Below, piece after piece: positions 1 to 11,625 of a stretch of DNA of 64,000 nt; position 1 is the first letter of the stretch, and the number at the start of each line of letters is the position of its first letter. The notes under the pieces are model-generated. The model was not told the DNA's origin and made no database searches. It saw nothing but the letters and a program-made list of their open reading frames with translations. The translations under genes were made by a program, and so were the position numbers. The DNA is from Daedaleopsis sinensis (taxonomy: Eukaryota; Basidiomycota; Agaricomycetes; Polyporales; Polyporaceae): contig CM066300.1 of assembly GCA_033807695.1 (NCBI GenBank), positions 496,001 through 560,000 of the forward strand. The letters run 5' to 3'.

Positions 1-1647
1 AGGATTGCTGTAATCCTAGACAAACTACTCAGCAATTATCAAGAGGTATTGATAATAAGTGAATGACCTTGGCGATTGCGCTAGAAACATCATTGATGTA
101 GAAGACATTGCCTGACAGTGACACTACTTTCCGTGTAGGATCTCCCACAAGCTCTCGGATCCGGTCTGCTATCTTCTTCAGCGAGTACTTCGATGGCACA
201 TTTGTAGCATTCATCCCTTTTGCCCATTGAAGAATTGCATCCTTCTGTGGCTCCGAGAAGCGTAGTGTCACAGAGCTGAACAAGGTGTGAGTGAGAAATG
301 TCTGTAAGAGGAACCACATATATGTTAGTAAGAAACTTATACTTGGTAGTAGCATTCTGTCACACACCGACATGTCCGGCCAGGGATACGTTGGGCAGTC
401 AGGGGAGACATAGTCACGGCTTGATGTTGAAGGTACGGTGCGGGATTGTGCTGGGGTAGTCCGAACAGCATAAGTCATAGCAATAATGTAGAACATTGAA
501 GTATGCTTTTACCATGCGGTAGTTGTAACCTAACATTCTCTTGAGGTACTGTTGGAGCAGCCTGTGCATCGGGGTCATGTTGTTCAACCGCCTCATCTTC
601 GTTCCCAGTGGCAAAGTCTTCTGGCAGCTCTTCAACACCATTGCCTTGCTTGAAAAGCGGCTCGGAGGGACCAGTCTCAGGGTCGAAAGGCTCATGGTCG
701 GAGTCATCGGCCTCAGCCATCAATGCGTCAAATAGAGCTGGGCCGAGATCTTCGTGGTCGTTTGAAGTTGCTGTGTCGAGGTCTATTATACGGTTGATAG
801 TCGACTCCCACATAGACGAGAGCTCAGCATGGTCATCAGGGATAACTACTGTAGGGTCATCCTCGGCCATCGGGCTTGGAGATCTGCTGCTAGTATCAGA
901 TATGCTCGTTGAAGGAGGTGTAGCCTGAGGTGATGTGAGGTGATCGGGGGCGGACATGGGAAAATCGAAGTCAACAGGGGCGGGCTGCTGAGGGAGAGAA
1001 CCGGATGATGAGGGTTGTTGCAGGTTGATGGAAGTTGAAGTGTGAATAGGTGCGGCCATCTGAGGCTGCGAGCTTAAAGACCTTGGGGCAGACAGCGGCC
1101 CCGGCTGCGGTAGAATATAAATATGCCCATAACAATGCTAGAAATAATACTCACAAGATGTAGTTGAGACGGCAGCGAGCTCTGAGATGATAGTATAGAC
1201 TGCGAGGACAGCGGCTTGTTAGATGATGGCGGCAACTTGAAGGGCTGTGCAGGTGAGCAGAATTGTTGTTGAGTAGACGGAAGAGTCGAGTGACTAGCTC
1301 ACTTACTAGTGAGGTTGACGGGGCAGACGGCGAGGGGCCTCCAAGTTGTCGGCTGAGGTATGGCAGAGGGGGTGTTGGGGCTCTTTGCACGAAACTGCTT
1401 GCACTGGCAACACTACTACGGCGGCTGAGTGCACGCATGTGCTCTTGAGTGGTACAGTGAGATGAGATGTGCTTCTTGTTGATTATGCGAGCAGATCCAT
1501 CCCTCTTTGCTGGGCATACTGCACATCTGTATTCCTTCCCTCCCGGAAGTGGAACAAGCTCTGACAATGCACGGTGAATTTGAGTGGTTAATTAATAAAC
1601 TAGAATTACTCACCATTTTTGCGGACTAGCTCGTCGACGGCAGACAT
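1..1647 (-). CDS. Zinc-finger protein of a Plavaka/CACTA-like DNA transposon, cut by window start
   Basis: Seven exons can be joined in frame on the minus strand: 1614-1647, 1307-1560, 1155-1244, 513-1104, 368-450, 68-301 and 1-15, giving 434 codons before the window ends. The start at 1647 opens with a C-x2-C...H-x5-H zinc finger (Cys24, Cys27, His46, His52). A long Ser/Pro/Asp/Glu-rich linker follows. The last exons hold a conserved block (YPWPDMS, TLFSS, RFSEPQKDAILQWAKGM, VGDPTRKV, SGNVFYINDV, AIAKDYSNP) that I associate with the large ORFs of agaricomycete Plavaka/CACTA-type transposons. The splice sites and reading frame are all intact, so the copy looks young or still under constraint. 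The transposase core would lie beyond the left edge. The family name is from memory; the domain pattern is seen directly. Confidence 0.72.
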
Positions 1648-1696
1648 TGACGGTGAGCGAATGGTTGTGCCTGCAAGAGCTGATTTTTTCGCAAAG

Positions 1697-1733
1697 GAGG
1701 AGGGGGAGGAGGAGGAGGAGGAGGAGGAGGAGG
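1697..1733. repeat. GGA trinucleotide run between divergent genes
   Basis: A short (GGA)n tract of about 37 bases lies in the 247 bp between the start codons of the two divergent genes at 1647 and 1895. It gives Glu/Arg/Gly or Pro-rich translations in every frame but is not part of a convincing coding exon. Confidence 0.8.
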
Positions 1734-1894
1734 GATATGAGCGTGCACTGGTGTGCAGTGCAGGAGGAAACCTGCAGTGCCACATATCACGTGATCTTCC
1801 CACGCACTGCCAGGTGTCACCGCCTTCGACGCGCAGGCTTGTTGACTTGCAACCATCTCCACCATCGTCGACCACCAACACGTTCTTCCCGCTC

Positions 1895-2653
1895 ATGCCT
1901 GCCATCCTCTCTGCCACAACATCTCTTCTTGGAACAGTTGCCGACGGCAAGCTTCCTCAGCTTGGCTTCACGATTTCTTTCATCGGCCGTATCCCAGAAG
2001 GCCTGACCGCGAACAATGTTGTAAGTCAAAAGATACAATCTAGGCCTCTTTCCCTCGTTGTCGTATGCTGATTCTCTCTCCTGAGGCAGCCTCTTCAGAT
2101 CGCCATCACTGTTCCCCATGAGTATGGGGTGCATGCATTCCCCCTCATTCAGCTCACTCCGGAGCTACCGACCGTCAACAACGGTGTCAAGAAGTATTCT
2201 GTGGTGGATCAGGACATGGTCAGTAGACCCCGCCTCTCGTACATGCTCAGATCAGAGATTGATTATGCACAGATCCGTGAAACCGTCTCCAACTATCCTC
2301 CCTCCTTCCTTCCTCTACCTCCAACCTTTCAAGCATCCAACCGGGCGAGCTGGATTCAGCTCCACCATGACATCGCTCTGTGGATGCTCAGCTACATCGT
2401 AGATCGTGAGTCGAAGACATGGGAGTGGGCGCGCGATGCCTACTGGATCGCCTTTGTGGGAGCACATCCCGAGTTTCCGCAGGGAGACTGGGGGATGTGG
2501 GACTATAGGGTGGGGTTCGACGGGTGCTTCATCAAGCAGTGGATTGAGCAAAGAGCTGGCATCCCGGACGGCTGGAAGGGTTCTGCAACTTCGGATATCG
2601 TATGGGAGGAAATGCTAGCACGCTTCCGCCAGCACGTCTCATTCCTTATCTAA
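1895..2653 (+). CDS. Unknown 226-residue protein, two exons
   Basis: Exons 1895-2020 and 2099-2653 join in phase 0 across a 78 nt intron (donor GTAAGT, acceptor TTCAG). The ATG at 1895 was chosen because longer in-frame reading would run back through the GGA repeat into the divergent transposon-type gene. I do not recognise the family. The protein is rich in aromatic residues in its second half (WIQLHHDIALWML, WARDAYWIAFVG, GDWGMWDYRVGF) and looks soluble; no signal peptide or membrane segment is visible. Its position beside a transposon gene, sharing an intergenic region, allows it to be an accessory transposon ORF or simply a neighbour. Confidence 0.62.
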
Positions 2654-4378
2654 ATCGTGTATCTGTGCTGCTGTTATTCTAGTGTTACTTGTGCTACTCG
2701 CTGTGATGTACTCGCTAGGCTCGTTATCTCATACTTGACTGTGCTAGCGCGCGCCTTGTGTTCGTCTCGTTCACCTATACCATGCTACACGGTGTCGGTG
2801 AGGGAAACTACATGTACCGCCAAGACAAAAATATCTTGTCGGGTGGATGATCGGCTGCTCGGCTTCATACGATATACTTGGGCATGTATAGCAGCAGGTC
2901 CGACATTTTTATTGGTCCGATAAGTGTGAAATACTTAGGTATATACCGACTGTGCATGTGGGCTGAAATCCGGGCGAAGGCCACGGGGATATAGCGCTCG
3001 ATTGGGCGTGTACGCAGCAAGCAAGCTGGTTCAGGGAACAGCGCCCAGGCCCGATATGTACGAGTTCGGCGTCTAGTACGAGTAAGGTCGACGTCACGCG
3101 TCACTGTAACTTTAAGTTTCGATGTCTCCCTATTCGGCTACCACAATCTGGAATAGTATATAATCCTCCAGGGTGCTGAGATCCCTTGCGTACCTCTTTC
3201 CTTTCTACTCTCATCCCGTTCTGCGAGAGGAAGACATGCAGACAGTCATCTTATTCTATGCGACAGTCGCCAAACATCTCAGCCACACACGCGTTGTTGG
3301 GTATTGCTTGGACAAGCGCTGGTGACACGGTCGTACCGGTGACCTCTGGGTGACCTATTACAACGCAACGTCTCTCGACTCTGGTCGGTCGTTCAACGTC
3401 TCGGAGCTCTTTAGATCTGCTCCTGCGTACGACTTCTTCAAAATCGTCATTAGATTACTGACAGGCCCAAGGAATCTGCTGTTGGGTACGTCTCTTGGTC
3501 CTGCCTCGCTACGCCAGAATGTTAATCTCGGCTCAAGTTTCGCCAACTTGCTATTACGACAGGTGAGTAGGACCAACCCCATATCAATCCTGTTCTGACT
3601 GGTTTCCCGTACGTATAGACCTTGTCTAGTGTTCGCGTCGACTAGCTCCAGCTGTTAAATGCTGCGTCAAGGGTGAGTAAGCGCCCCATATTTTGATACT
3701 TCGCTGACTGGTTTGTCATGGAGAGATATCCTATTCTGACTTCTCGTTGTCAACTGGTAGCTCTGTACATACTGGCGGGTCGCTGCCAGAACTTGCCCTG
3801 CGTCGTATCGGCTATCGTGATTCTACACGCTCAGACCGAGTCTTATCATCCCTTCAACACTCCTCCTCGCCCTCGACCTTCTGGCCGGCCAGACCTTGCA
3901 TCTTGCTGTCAAACATTAATGACGGACCACCGTTCAAAATGACATATCCTGGAAAGACCGACTGGAATCTGTCCAAACTCCTTCGTCATCCCGCCGCTCC
4001 GGTCCTTACTTCGTGACTTCTTATTTGGCGCCTTGGCTCTTTCCCCTCCTCCGAGTCCCATGACTTGCAGATCACAATCATCCTAGGCTGCCTCTTACGC
4101 CACGACCACCTCACGCTCCCCTGTCTCAGACGACTTCCACCTCTTAGGTCCTCTGAACTGCATCTCTTCTCTTGGTTCAGCACTCAAAGAAGTCACAAGG
4201 CCGCCAGACTGTGGAAGTACGACCCACGTGACAAACGCGACAGGCAGGCGTGGGAATAGGTGCCGCGAAAAGGGGGGATTATCTCGTCATTTGACCTGGG
4301 CTAGCGGAACTTACCAAAGTTACCTCGACCGCGCAAAACTGGCCGGCATCTCTGCTCTCCCGGCGTGCCCGGTTCTCC
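2654..4378. other. Intergenic stretch without a supported gene
   Basis: A TATATAA box (3157-3163) and a CT-rich leader precede an ATG near 3236, but every frame closes within about 30 codons, so this is at most an eroded gene. Short open frames at 3350-3598 and 3747-4016 show no recognisable domain. Confidence 0.5.
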
Positions 4379-4384
4379 TATAAA
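4379..4384 (+). promoter_or_regulatory. TATA box of the monooxygenase gene
   Basis: TATAAA lies 54 bp before the ATG at 4438, followed by a CT-rich leader, as is usual for basidiomycete promoters. Confidence 0.5.
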
Positions 4385-4437
4385 CTGAGCTTCGGATAGG
4401 GCCTATCGTCTCTCCCTAGCACTCCTCACGAATCGCA

Positions 4438-7092
4438 ATGGCCGCCGTCGACTCTCCTGCTGTCGCTTTACCCACTCTCGACCGCCTCGGCGTGACTTCT
4501 GTGCCTACCGATGTCGACGCGCAAAAGGTCGCCTCGCTCTGGTTCGACTCCCTCACGAAGTACCTAGAGGGAAACGACATCGATGGCGTTCTCTCCCTTT
4601 TCTCGCAGGACGCCTGGTGGCGCGACATGCTCGCCTTCACATGGGCGTTCCGCACCTTCCATGGCGCATCCAAGATCCGCAAGTTCCTCCAGGACAAGCT
4701 CGCGGTGAGCAAGCCGTCCGCGTTCAAGCTCACCAGCGCCAAGTTCGAAAGCCCATACCCCGACCTCGCTTGGGTCCTCGGTCAGTTCACCTTCGAGACC
4801 GAGACCGGGATAGGCAGCGGCATCTTCCGTGTCGTCCCTACCGCGGACGGAAAATGGACTGGGTTCACGTTCTACACGAACTTGGAGGACCTCAAGGGAT
4901 TCCCTGAGGAGATCGGCCCGAATAGGAACCACCTCCCGAACCACGGCAAGTGGAAGGCACAGCGCGAGCGCGAGAAGGAGTTCGCGGACGGCGATCCGAC
5001 GGTGCTCATCGTCGGCGGAGGGCAGAGTGGGCTCGACGTCGCCGCGCGGCTGAAGTTCCTAGGCATCCCGACGTTGGTCGTGGAGAAGAACGAGCGCATC
5101 GGAGACCAGTGGAGGAATCGGTACCAGGCGTTGTGTTTGCACGACCCCGTCTGTGAGTACATCACTATCCGTTCCCTGCCAATCAAACTCAGAGTGAATC
5201 ATCAGGGTACGATCATCTTCCATACCTCCCGTGAGTAGATTCTCCAGAGCAAGCCTCAATCACTGGTGCATGAGATTGAAAGGGTTGGGCGCGGTCAGTT
5301 TCCCGGCGTCGTGGCCCGTGTACACGCCTGCCCAGAAGCTCGCGGGCTGGCTCGAATACTACGCGGAGGCGCTAGAGCTTAACGTCTGGACATCGTCGAC
5401 CGTGATCAAAGGGACACAGGACGCGAACAAGGAGTGGGACGTCACCGTTCAGCGTGCAGACGGCTCGACGCGCGTGCTCCATGTTCGCCACCTCGTCTTC
5501 GCGATTGGTCTCGGAGGAAACAACCCGTCGTTCCCCGACATCCCGGGCAAGGAGGAGTTCCAGGGCCAGGTCCTGCACTCGATCTATCACAACTCTGCCC
5601 AGGACCACGTAGGCAAGAAAGTGTTCATTGTGGGTGCTGCCACTTCTGGTGAGTGTCGTGCAGCTTCTAGCAGATTAGCAATACTCAAGGATAGGATGCA
5701 GCACATGATATCGCGTCAGACTATGCCGAACACGGTGTCGGTGAGTGTCATCGCGTGCGCGCACGACCTGCGACTGCTTACGACGATGGACAGACGTCAC
5801 GATCTACCAGCGCGAGAGCACGTATATCATGACCACCAAGGAGGGCATGCCTCGGATGCTTAGTCGTAAGTAACCCGTCCTCTCAGCATACGCGGCCGTC
5901 CTGACGCGCGGGGGCTAGACCTGTGGTGGGAGAATAGTGGGTGGACGACGGACGTCGCGGACCGTGTGGACGCGTCGCTGCCGACGTTCCTCTCCGAGGA
6001 GATTTCGAAGCGGTCGACAGCAGCGATTGCCGATGCGGACAAGTGCGTAGCTGTCCCCTCTGTGATCTATGCGACGTTGCTCATCTGTGACTCGATAGGG
6101 AGCTGCTCGAGGGTCTCCACAAGATCGGTTTCCGGACGCACCTCGGCCCGAACGGGTCCGGCTTCCTCGCGATGGCGCGGAGGCGCGGAGGCGGATACTA
6201 CCTCGGTGCGCCTCGTCCCGTCTCGTCTTGCGTACAGCACGCGCGCATGTCAACTGATGGAGAACGACGCAGACGTGGGCGCGTCGAAGCTGCTGATCGA
6301 CGGGAAGATCAAGCTGAAGAACGACAGCGTCATCAAGCGGTTCACTAAAACCGGCTTCGAGTTCGAGGACGGGAGCACGGTCGACGCGGACGTCATCTTG
6401 TTCGCCACTGGGTACGTCCTTCTTCCATTCCGACGCTCGTTGTGGTTTGTGACGCCCGTAACACGCAGGTTCTCCACCCCGATGATCACGGTTGCGAAGC
6501 TGCTCGGGGAGGACATCGCCGCGCGCGTGCGGCCGATCTGGGGCGTTGACGGCGAGGGCGAGCTGAACACGGCATGGCGCGACACCGGCGTGGACAACTT
6601 CTGGTTCATGATGGGCAACCTGATGTGGTGTCGGTTCCACTCGAAGCACCTGGCGCTGCGTGAGTGTCTCTCTTTTGCTCTGTCTTGCTGTGGAGAACCT
6701 CGCCCTGGCCGCGGGGGTGGCCCCTCTTTCTCTATGGCGATATATTGTGGTCCATGTTCAATTCGCCGCGGGCGCGATAGTTGGCGGGTTTGACGTATTG
6801 GTGCCCCGAGATCTCGAGGGATGCTCGAGCACGAATGTAGCACGGAGTGGGTGGGCGGGGGCACGCAGGTTAAGTGATGCCGACTCTCCCGACCTATTGA
6901 ACCTGTGGAGCGTTGTGTTCAGCGCATGGTGCGGCAGCGTGTTGTCGCATCTTTCCAAATTCGCTGTGTTGCTCTGCTCCATCTGTGACCATCGAGCGCT
7001 GATGATCCATTGATTCGTGTTCAACAGAAATCAAGGCCATCGAGGAGGGGATCTTACCTGCCAGCGGCAGGGAGAACCGGTACTACGCATGA
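4438..7092 (+). CDS. Flavin-containing monooxygenase with N-terminal NTF2-like domain
   Basis: Ten exons (4438-5152, 5206-5230, 5299-5648, 5702-5740, 5794-5865, 5919-6042, 6099-6205, 6273-6411, 6469-6659, 7028-7092) join in frame to 608 residues. Residues ~40-150 resemble an NTF2/SnoaL-like fold. The FAD Rossmann motif GGGQSG is at ~193-198. The conserved WYDHLPYLPF and WPVYTPAQKLAGWLEYY blocks follow, then an FMO-type signature variant (FQGQVLHSIYH), the NADPH motif VGAATSAHDIA near 358-367, and ATGF near 524. Family members oxygenate nucleophilic N or S atoms or carbonyl compounds using NADPH and O2; the substrate cannot be read from sequence. Most introns are 53-68 nt, but the last is 368 nt. 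No membrane anchor is visible, so a cytosolic enzyme is expected. Confidence 0.92.
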
Positions 7093-8435
7093 GCAGCCTC
7101 ACGCGCGGCGGAATTTGGGCTCAAGTGTATGACTACTGAGAGCATCCAAGACGTAGGGGACGAGACTCAAGAAGTCTTCAATGTAACAAGGTATTGACCG
7201 CGGTGTATGATTCTGAATGATTATGTTATTGCCTAGGAACATGGCATGGGTCCACACTCCGTGAACGCGATCCCAAGCAATGTAGGATCGTCAACTCATG
7301 CTCGATGTCCAGGTCTCTCCCGCCTCGGCGATACGTCCGCCAGTCTCCGCCCGTCTATGCTTATCAAAGCCATGATGCATAGTTTCGGGTCAGGGCAGCG
7401 AATGATGTGTTGCCCGTGCTGCATAGCCCGATGTGCGCCCATACTCCGAGATGTTACTCCGGAATCCGGATCCCATCGAGGATGGGAAACGAGCCCTTCA
7501 TCTTTCAGATGCATAGCTAGACTGTGCAGCGTGGTAGGCTGTCTGCTGATCGTTACGCTGCGTCGCTTGGTTATGGTCGGCGCGCTCAGACTTTCAATTC
7601 GCGCGCTGCAGGCCCACTGATTGTCAATTCTGTTGGATATGGAACATCTCTTGGGTCTGGGGCTACGAACACCAGCAAGGTTGTCTCAGCTGATACTCAA
7701 TTGCTTGTAATTAGATGGTGCAGGGGACAAATATGACTTTCGAGCTTTTTGCATGACATTCCCGGTCATACTTGTACTTTCAAATTAATGATGAACCATT
7801 ACTGCCAGCTTACTAATACTTTCTATACACCCCATGAGCGCTTGAGCGCCCGAGCATCTTTCATGACGACCACCATCACTGTCTACAACCACCTCGCCGC
7901 TTAGGTACATATATCGAAATCCCAAGCCTGCTACCCCATTCACTTTTATATCACCGCTCGAAGTCGCTCTGCACATGGGGCAAGAATGCCTACATCTTTT
8001 GGCGTCATCTGTCAAATAATTGGAAGGTAGGTCAGCTGGTAATCAGTACCTGTACTTAGCTGGGCCTCGTCGGCGGCGCCGCGGTCGGCGATGCATATGG
8101 CAGCGGAAGCGCTGCTACGCAACCAACACAGCAACTTAGACGGCGTGAGCCTTCATCGCAGGTAGCACAATTTCAAGATGTTACTTCAGATCCTTACACA
8201 GCTCAATTGCACATCCTGTTCCACCCTCGCTATGCCCACACATCTGCATGATCTGCCCACCGTTGTCAACGTACAGGTGCGCTCATCCAGAAGTGACACA
8301 TGGCCCTTGGTCGCGCCAAGCCGAGGTGTCCATCGGCGTGATCCTCCCGACGCATCACAACATCTTGATCTCCCCGTAACAGCAACCTCTCCAGGTACTT
8401 GGCGCCTGCCATCACAGCTCGAGCGCGACAAGGCA
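7093..8435. other. Intergenic stretch, nothing supported
   Basis: Open frames at 7246-7620 and on the opposite strand show no domain, no clean splice sites and no start context. I see no RNA gene or repeat. Confidence 0.5.
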
Positions 8436-8442
8436 TATATAA
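8436..8442 (+). promoter_or_regulatory. TATA box of the secreted-protein gene
   Basis: TATATAA lies about 150 bp before the ATG at 8592, with a CT-rich leader between them. Confidence 0.45.
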
Positions 8443-8591
8443 GACCTTCGCTGTCAGAGATGTGTTTCCTTAGGGTCCTGGTGATTCCCATTTCGTTCTT
8501 CTGCTTGCCCTCGCCTTTTTGATAGCTTCTCTAAAGCCGCCTTTCCTTTCTACGACATTTCCTTCTGTCGTATACCAAGAGTCTCGACGCC

Positions 8592-10425
8592 ATGGTCTTC
8601 AGCCCTCTTCTTGTAGCTGTACTCCTCCCTATCGCCGCCAGGGCGGCCAACGACTGGACCAAGCCTTGCTTCGGCGAGTGTAATTGGGACATCAACTCGG
8701 GCAGTGGGTCGGGAACGGTCCGCCTGGTGAGTACTCACTCTCTTGCTTCCTGCTGGTCCGCGTAGTCCGCAGGAAGTGCGATCCGTCCAGGCACGCTGAC
8801 GCGACCACCAATGCGATGTCAAGGTCGGATCGCAAACCGGTGTCTCGGATTTGACTACCGCTGCTGGATGGGAGATCCTCGATTGCGACCCCACCACAGC
8901 AGATCAAGATATCCGTCTCGTCTGCTACGATGCCGACATGGGTTGCGACCACCTGAATCAAAACGGTGCAGCAGGCACCCTCGTCCGTCTCCCGACTAGC
9001 TGCGGCTCCATGCCTTTCGCCGTCGTCACCCGTCAATGGGTCCACCAAGACCAGAGCATCCCGGCGAGCAAGCGGTCCCTCATCAAGCGCGGCACGGATG
9101 CGACCGTCAAGGGTATCAGCCTCGCGACCAACTTCGCTGCCGTAGACCCTGCGGTGAACGGCAATGTCACCCTCTTCCTCCAGGGTTCGTCTCTGCCCGG
9201 CGTCGCCGGAAACTTCACCGTCGCGCCTCCAGACCCCGCCACCATCGCGAAGCGCGGTCTGTTCAGCTGGATCGGGGATAGCCTCAAGAAGATATCCGAG
9301 TTTGACAAGGACATCTCGGGCCAGAGCCCGCTCGACTTCCAGAAGGATGTGCCGCTCTTCGAGAAGTCTTTCAACTGCCCGCAGAACGGGGCCGTCCCCG
9401 CCTTCAGCGGGTCAGCGAAAGTTGACGTGAACGGCAAGGTCCAGGGACAGGTCAGCTACGGCGTGGCTGCGTCTGGTACCATTGTTCCTCCTCATATCAG
9501 CGAGTTCGGTCTCTACGTTGGGCTCGACGCCGATGTCACTGGCACCCTTGGGCTTGATGCGACTGTCACAGTGAGTTTGACCATTACCGAAGTCATTAAT
9601 GTCGCTCGAAGTCCTGATGCACCGACAATCAGGGCTCTATCAGCTCTGGCAAGATCCCGCTGTTCGAGACCGGTATCCCCGGCCTCGACTTCCCGGCGAT
9701 TCTCAGTATCGGCCCAACCTTCTCAGTCAACGCCGAAGCCACCGCGTCGCTCGACGCGAACCTCAACATGGACGTCGACCTCACGTACAGCATCAAAGGT
9801 GCTAAGCTCTTTTTCCCGCCCAACTCGAACCCCAGCGGCAACTTCGCCCCCGGAGATTCGAACCTCAAGCTCGCCGTCTCGCCCAACGTCACCTCGCACG
9901 GCCAGGTCGCTGCGCATCTGATCCCGACGCTCGCGTTCGGTATCAACGCGCTCGCGGGCGCCGCGAAGGCGACTATCAACCTCGACGTCGACACAAGCGC
10001 AGGTCTCGATCTCTCGCTCGCCGCCCTCGCCGAGGCCTCCACCGCGACGGACGGCAAGTCCGCTGGTGCGTCGTTCGGCGGCTGCGTGGACGTGACGACT
10101 GGGCTCGACGTGCGGGCGGGCGCGGACGCGTCGCTGTTCGGCCTGTTTGACAAAAACACGAGCGTGTCGCTGTTCAAGAAGACGTTCGACCTCTTCAAGA
10201 AGTGCTTCGGTAACAACCCCGCGCGCCGTGCGTACACTGGCCGTGCGGCTCGCGCCGAGCTGCTCTCGAAGAGGCAGTCGGTCGCCTGCCCTGCGAATGC
10301 GCTCTCTGCAGCTGTGTCCATCGCGGAGCAGGCCATCCCCGGCTCGAGGTGAGTGCCCTTCGCATTTGCGATAGCCCGTTGTTGTGATCGAATTCTGACT
10401 GCAAATGTGCTTCAGCCTGCAATGA
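8592..10425 (+). CDS. Secreted protein of unknown function, copy A
   Basis: Exons 8592-8726, 8824-9570, 9633-10348 and 10416-10425 give 535 residues; the last coding exon is only 10 nt. The N-terminus is a signal peptide (hydrophobic run LLVAVLLPIAARA, likely cut near residue 19). Cysteine pairs follow (PCFGEC, LVCYDADMGCDH), then NVT/NFT glycosylation sites, and a long C-terminal half of alternating Asp/Thr/Ala/Leu stretches typical of beta-rich extracellular proteins. KR and KKCF-type basic sites near the end could be Kex2 targets. It resembles fungal secreted proteins often given only a DUF label (I think DUF7223, untested). A diverged paralogue lies at 21747-23727 and the next gene, cytosine deaminase, is duplicated with it. 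The acceptor before exon 2 (CAAG) is weak, so that junction may shift slightly. Confidence 0.8.
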
Positions 10426-10943
10426 GCGACCATGGCACCTTTCCTTTTCCTTCGATCGACTCGTCTTACTTCCTTGGGATTCGCGCTTTAGACCGTTCTT
10501 ACGCTATCATTATGGGCTGAGGGCAGCTCCTTCGTATTACCAGTTTAGATCATTTTGCTCCGGAATGATCATCACCCGCACCTTCCCTCTTGCATCTTGC
10601 AGTAAACCCCATTATCTCCTCGCTCGTCTTCATCGCGAGTTTGAGTTCTGACTTTCGAGTTCAGGTGTGAAGCTCTGACGAATGTAGAGTGCGTTGTGTA
10701 GCTCCAATCCTCAACCGTCATATACCAATAGCCCGTAACGTGCCTGAGTGTCTGAGAATGCGATGCCAGAGTTCGACTTGGCTTCAACTACAACACGCGC
10801 ACTGGAGTGCCACACACAAACGCCCTTCGTGGTAAGGTCTGCGTTCTTTGACGCCCGCCAGTTACCAATTTGTCCACGAACCACGACAGCGTGCGCGGTA
10901 TTCACGAACTTTATCTGCAGAGCTCGAACCCGCATCTTCAATC

Positions 10944-11625
10944 ATGGCTGCTCTCACTGATGCTGACAAGCTAGGCATCGATGCTGCGTATGCGAGTGCG
11001 CGCAAGAGCTTCGACGAGGGCGGTGTTCCCATCGGCGCTGCTCTTGTGTATCACGGCGGCGGTCGTGGCGGCAGCGGCGCAGGTGAGGGCGAGCCGCGCG
11101 TCGTCGGGCAGGGACACAACCAGCGCATCCAGCGGGGATCAGCAATCCTGCATGGGGAGACCGCGGCGCTAGAGAACGCGGGGAGACTGAAGCCTGAAGT
11201 GTACCGCAGTTCCACTATGGTGAGCATCGCATTTTGTGCCTGCTATGTTCTGAGGTGCTAACGCGATGCTGTTTTTGTCGTTGGTCAAGTATACGACTTT
11301 GAGGTGGGGAAGACTATTCGCAGGCGTGTGGGCACGATCTGATCTGATCGACACAGCCCATGCAGCATGTGTACGGGCGCAATCCTGCTTTACAAGATCC
11401 CTCGTGTCGTTATCGGAGAGAATGTCAACTTTATGGGCGACGAAGAGCTCCTAAGGAGCCGTGGTGTAGAGGTCGTAGTTGTTGACGACGACAGATGTAA
11501 GGCGTTGATGGACCAATTCATCAAGCAGAAACCGCAGGTGCGTATTCATGACACCTTCTTTGGTAATTAGGACGCTAAGATGCTTCTAGGACTGGTACGA
11601 AGACATAGGAGAGACATCGCCTTGA
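10944..11625 (+). CDS. FCY1: Cytosine deaminase
   Basis: Exons 10944-11219, 11290-11303, 11357-11537 and 11590-11625 join to 168 residues. Exon 2 is a 14 nt microexon. The enzyme hydrolyses cytosine to uracil in pyrimidine salvage. The zinc site is complete: His70 and catalytic Glu72 in HGETAALENAGR, and Cys99/Cys102 in SPCSMCTGA. The GENVNFMGDEELL block and the C-terminal QDWYEDIGE match yeast-type cytosine deaminases, slightly longer than the ~158 residues of yeast because of a Gly/Ser-rich insertion (residues 38-50, HGGGRGGSGAGEGE). That insertion is also present, shortened, in the pseudogene copy at 20677. It is expected to be cytosolic. It lies about 520 bp downstream of the secreted-protein gene on the same strand. 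Confidence 0.93.

Noticed and set aside
2219..2256. Possible intron in the 1895-2653 gene (GTCAGT...CTCAG)
   Set aside because: Only about 33 nt, too short, and the frame is open straight through.
5652..5701. Reading through the third intron of the monooxygenase as coding
   Set aside because: It breaks the NADPH motif; splicing restores VGAATSAHDIA, which matches the family.
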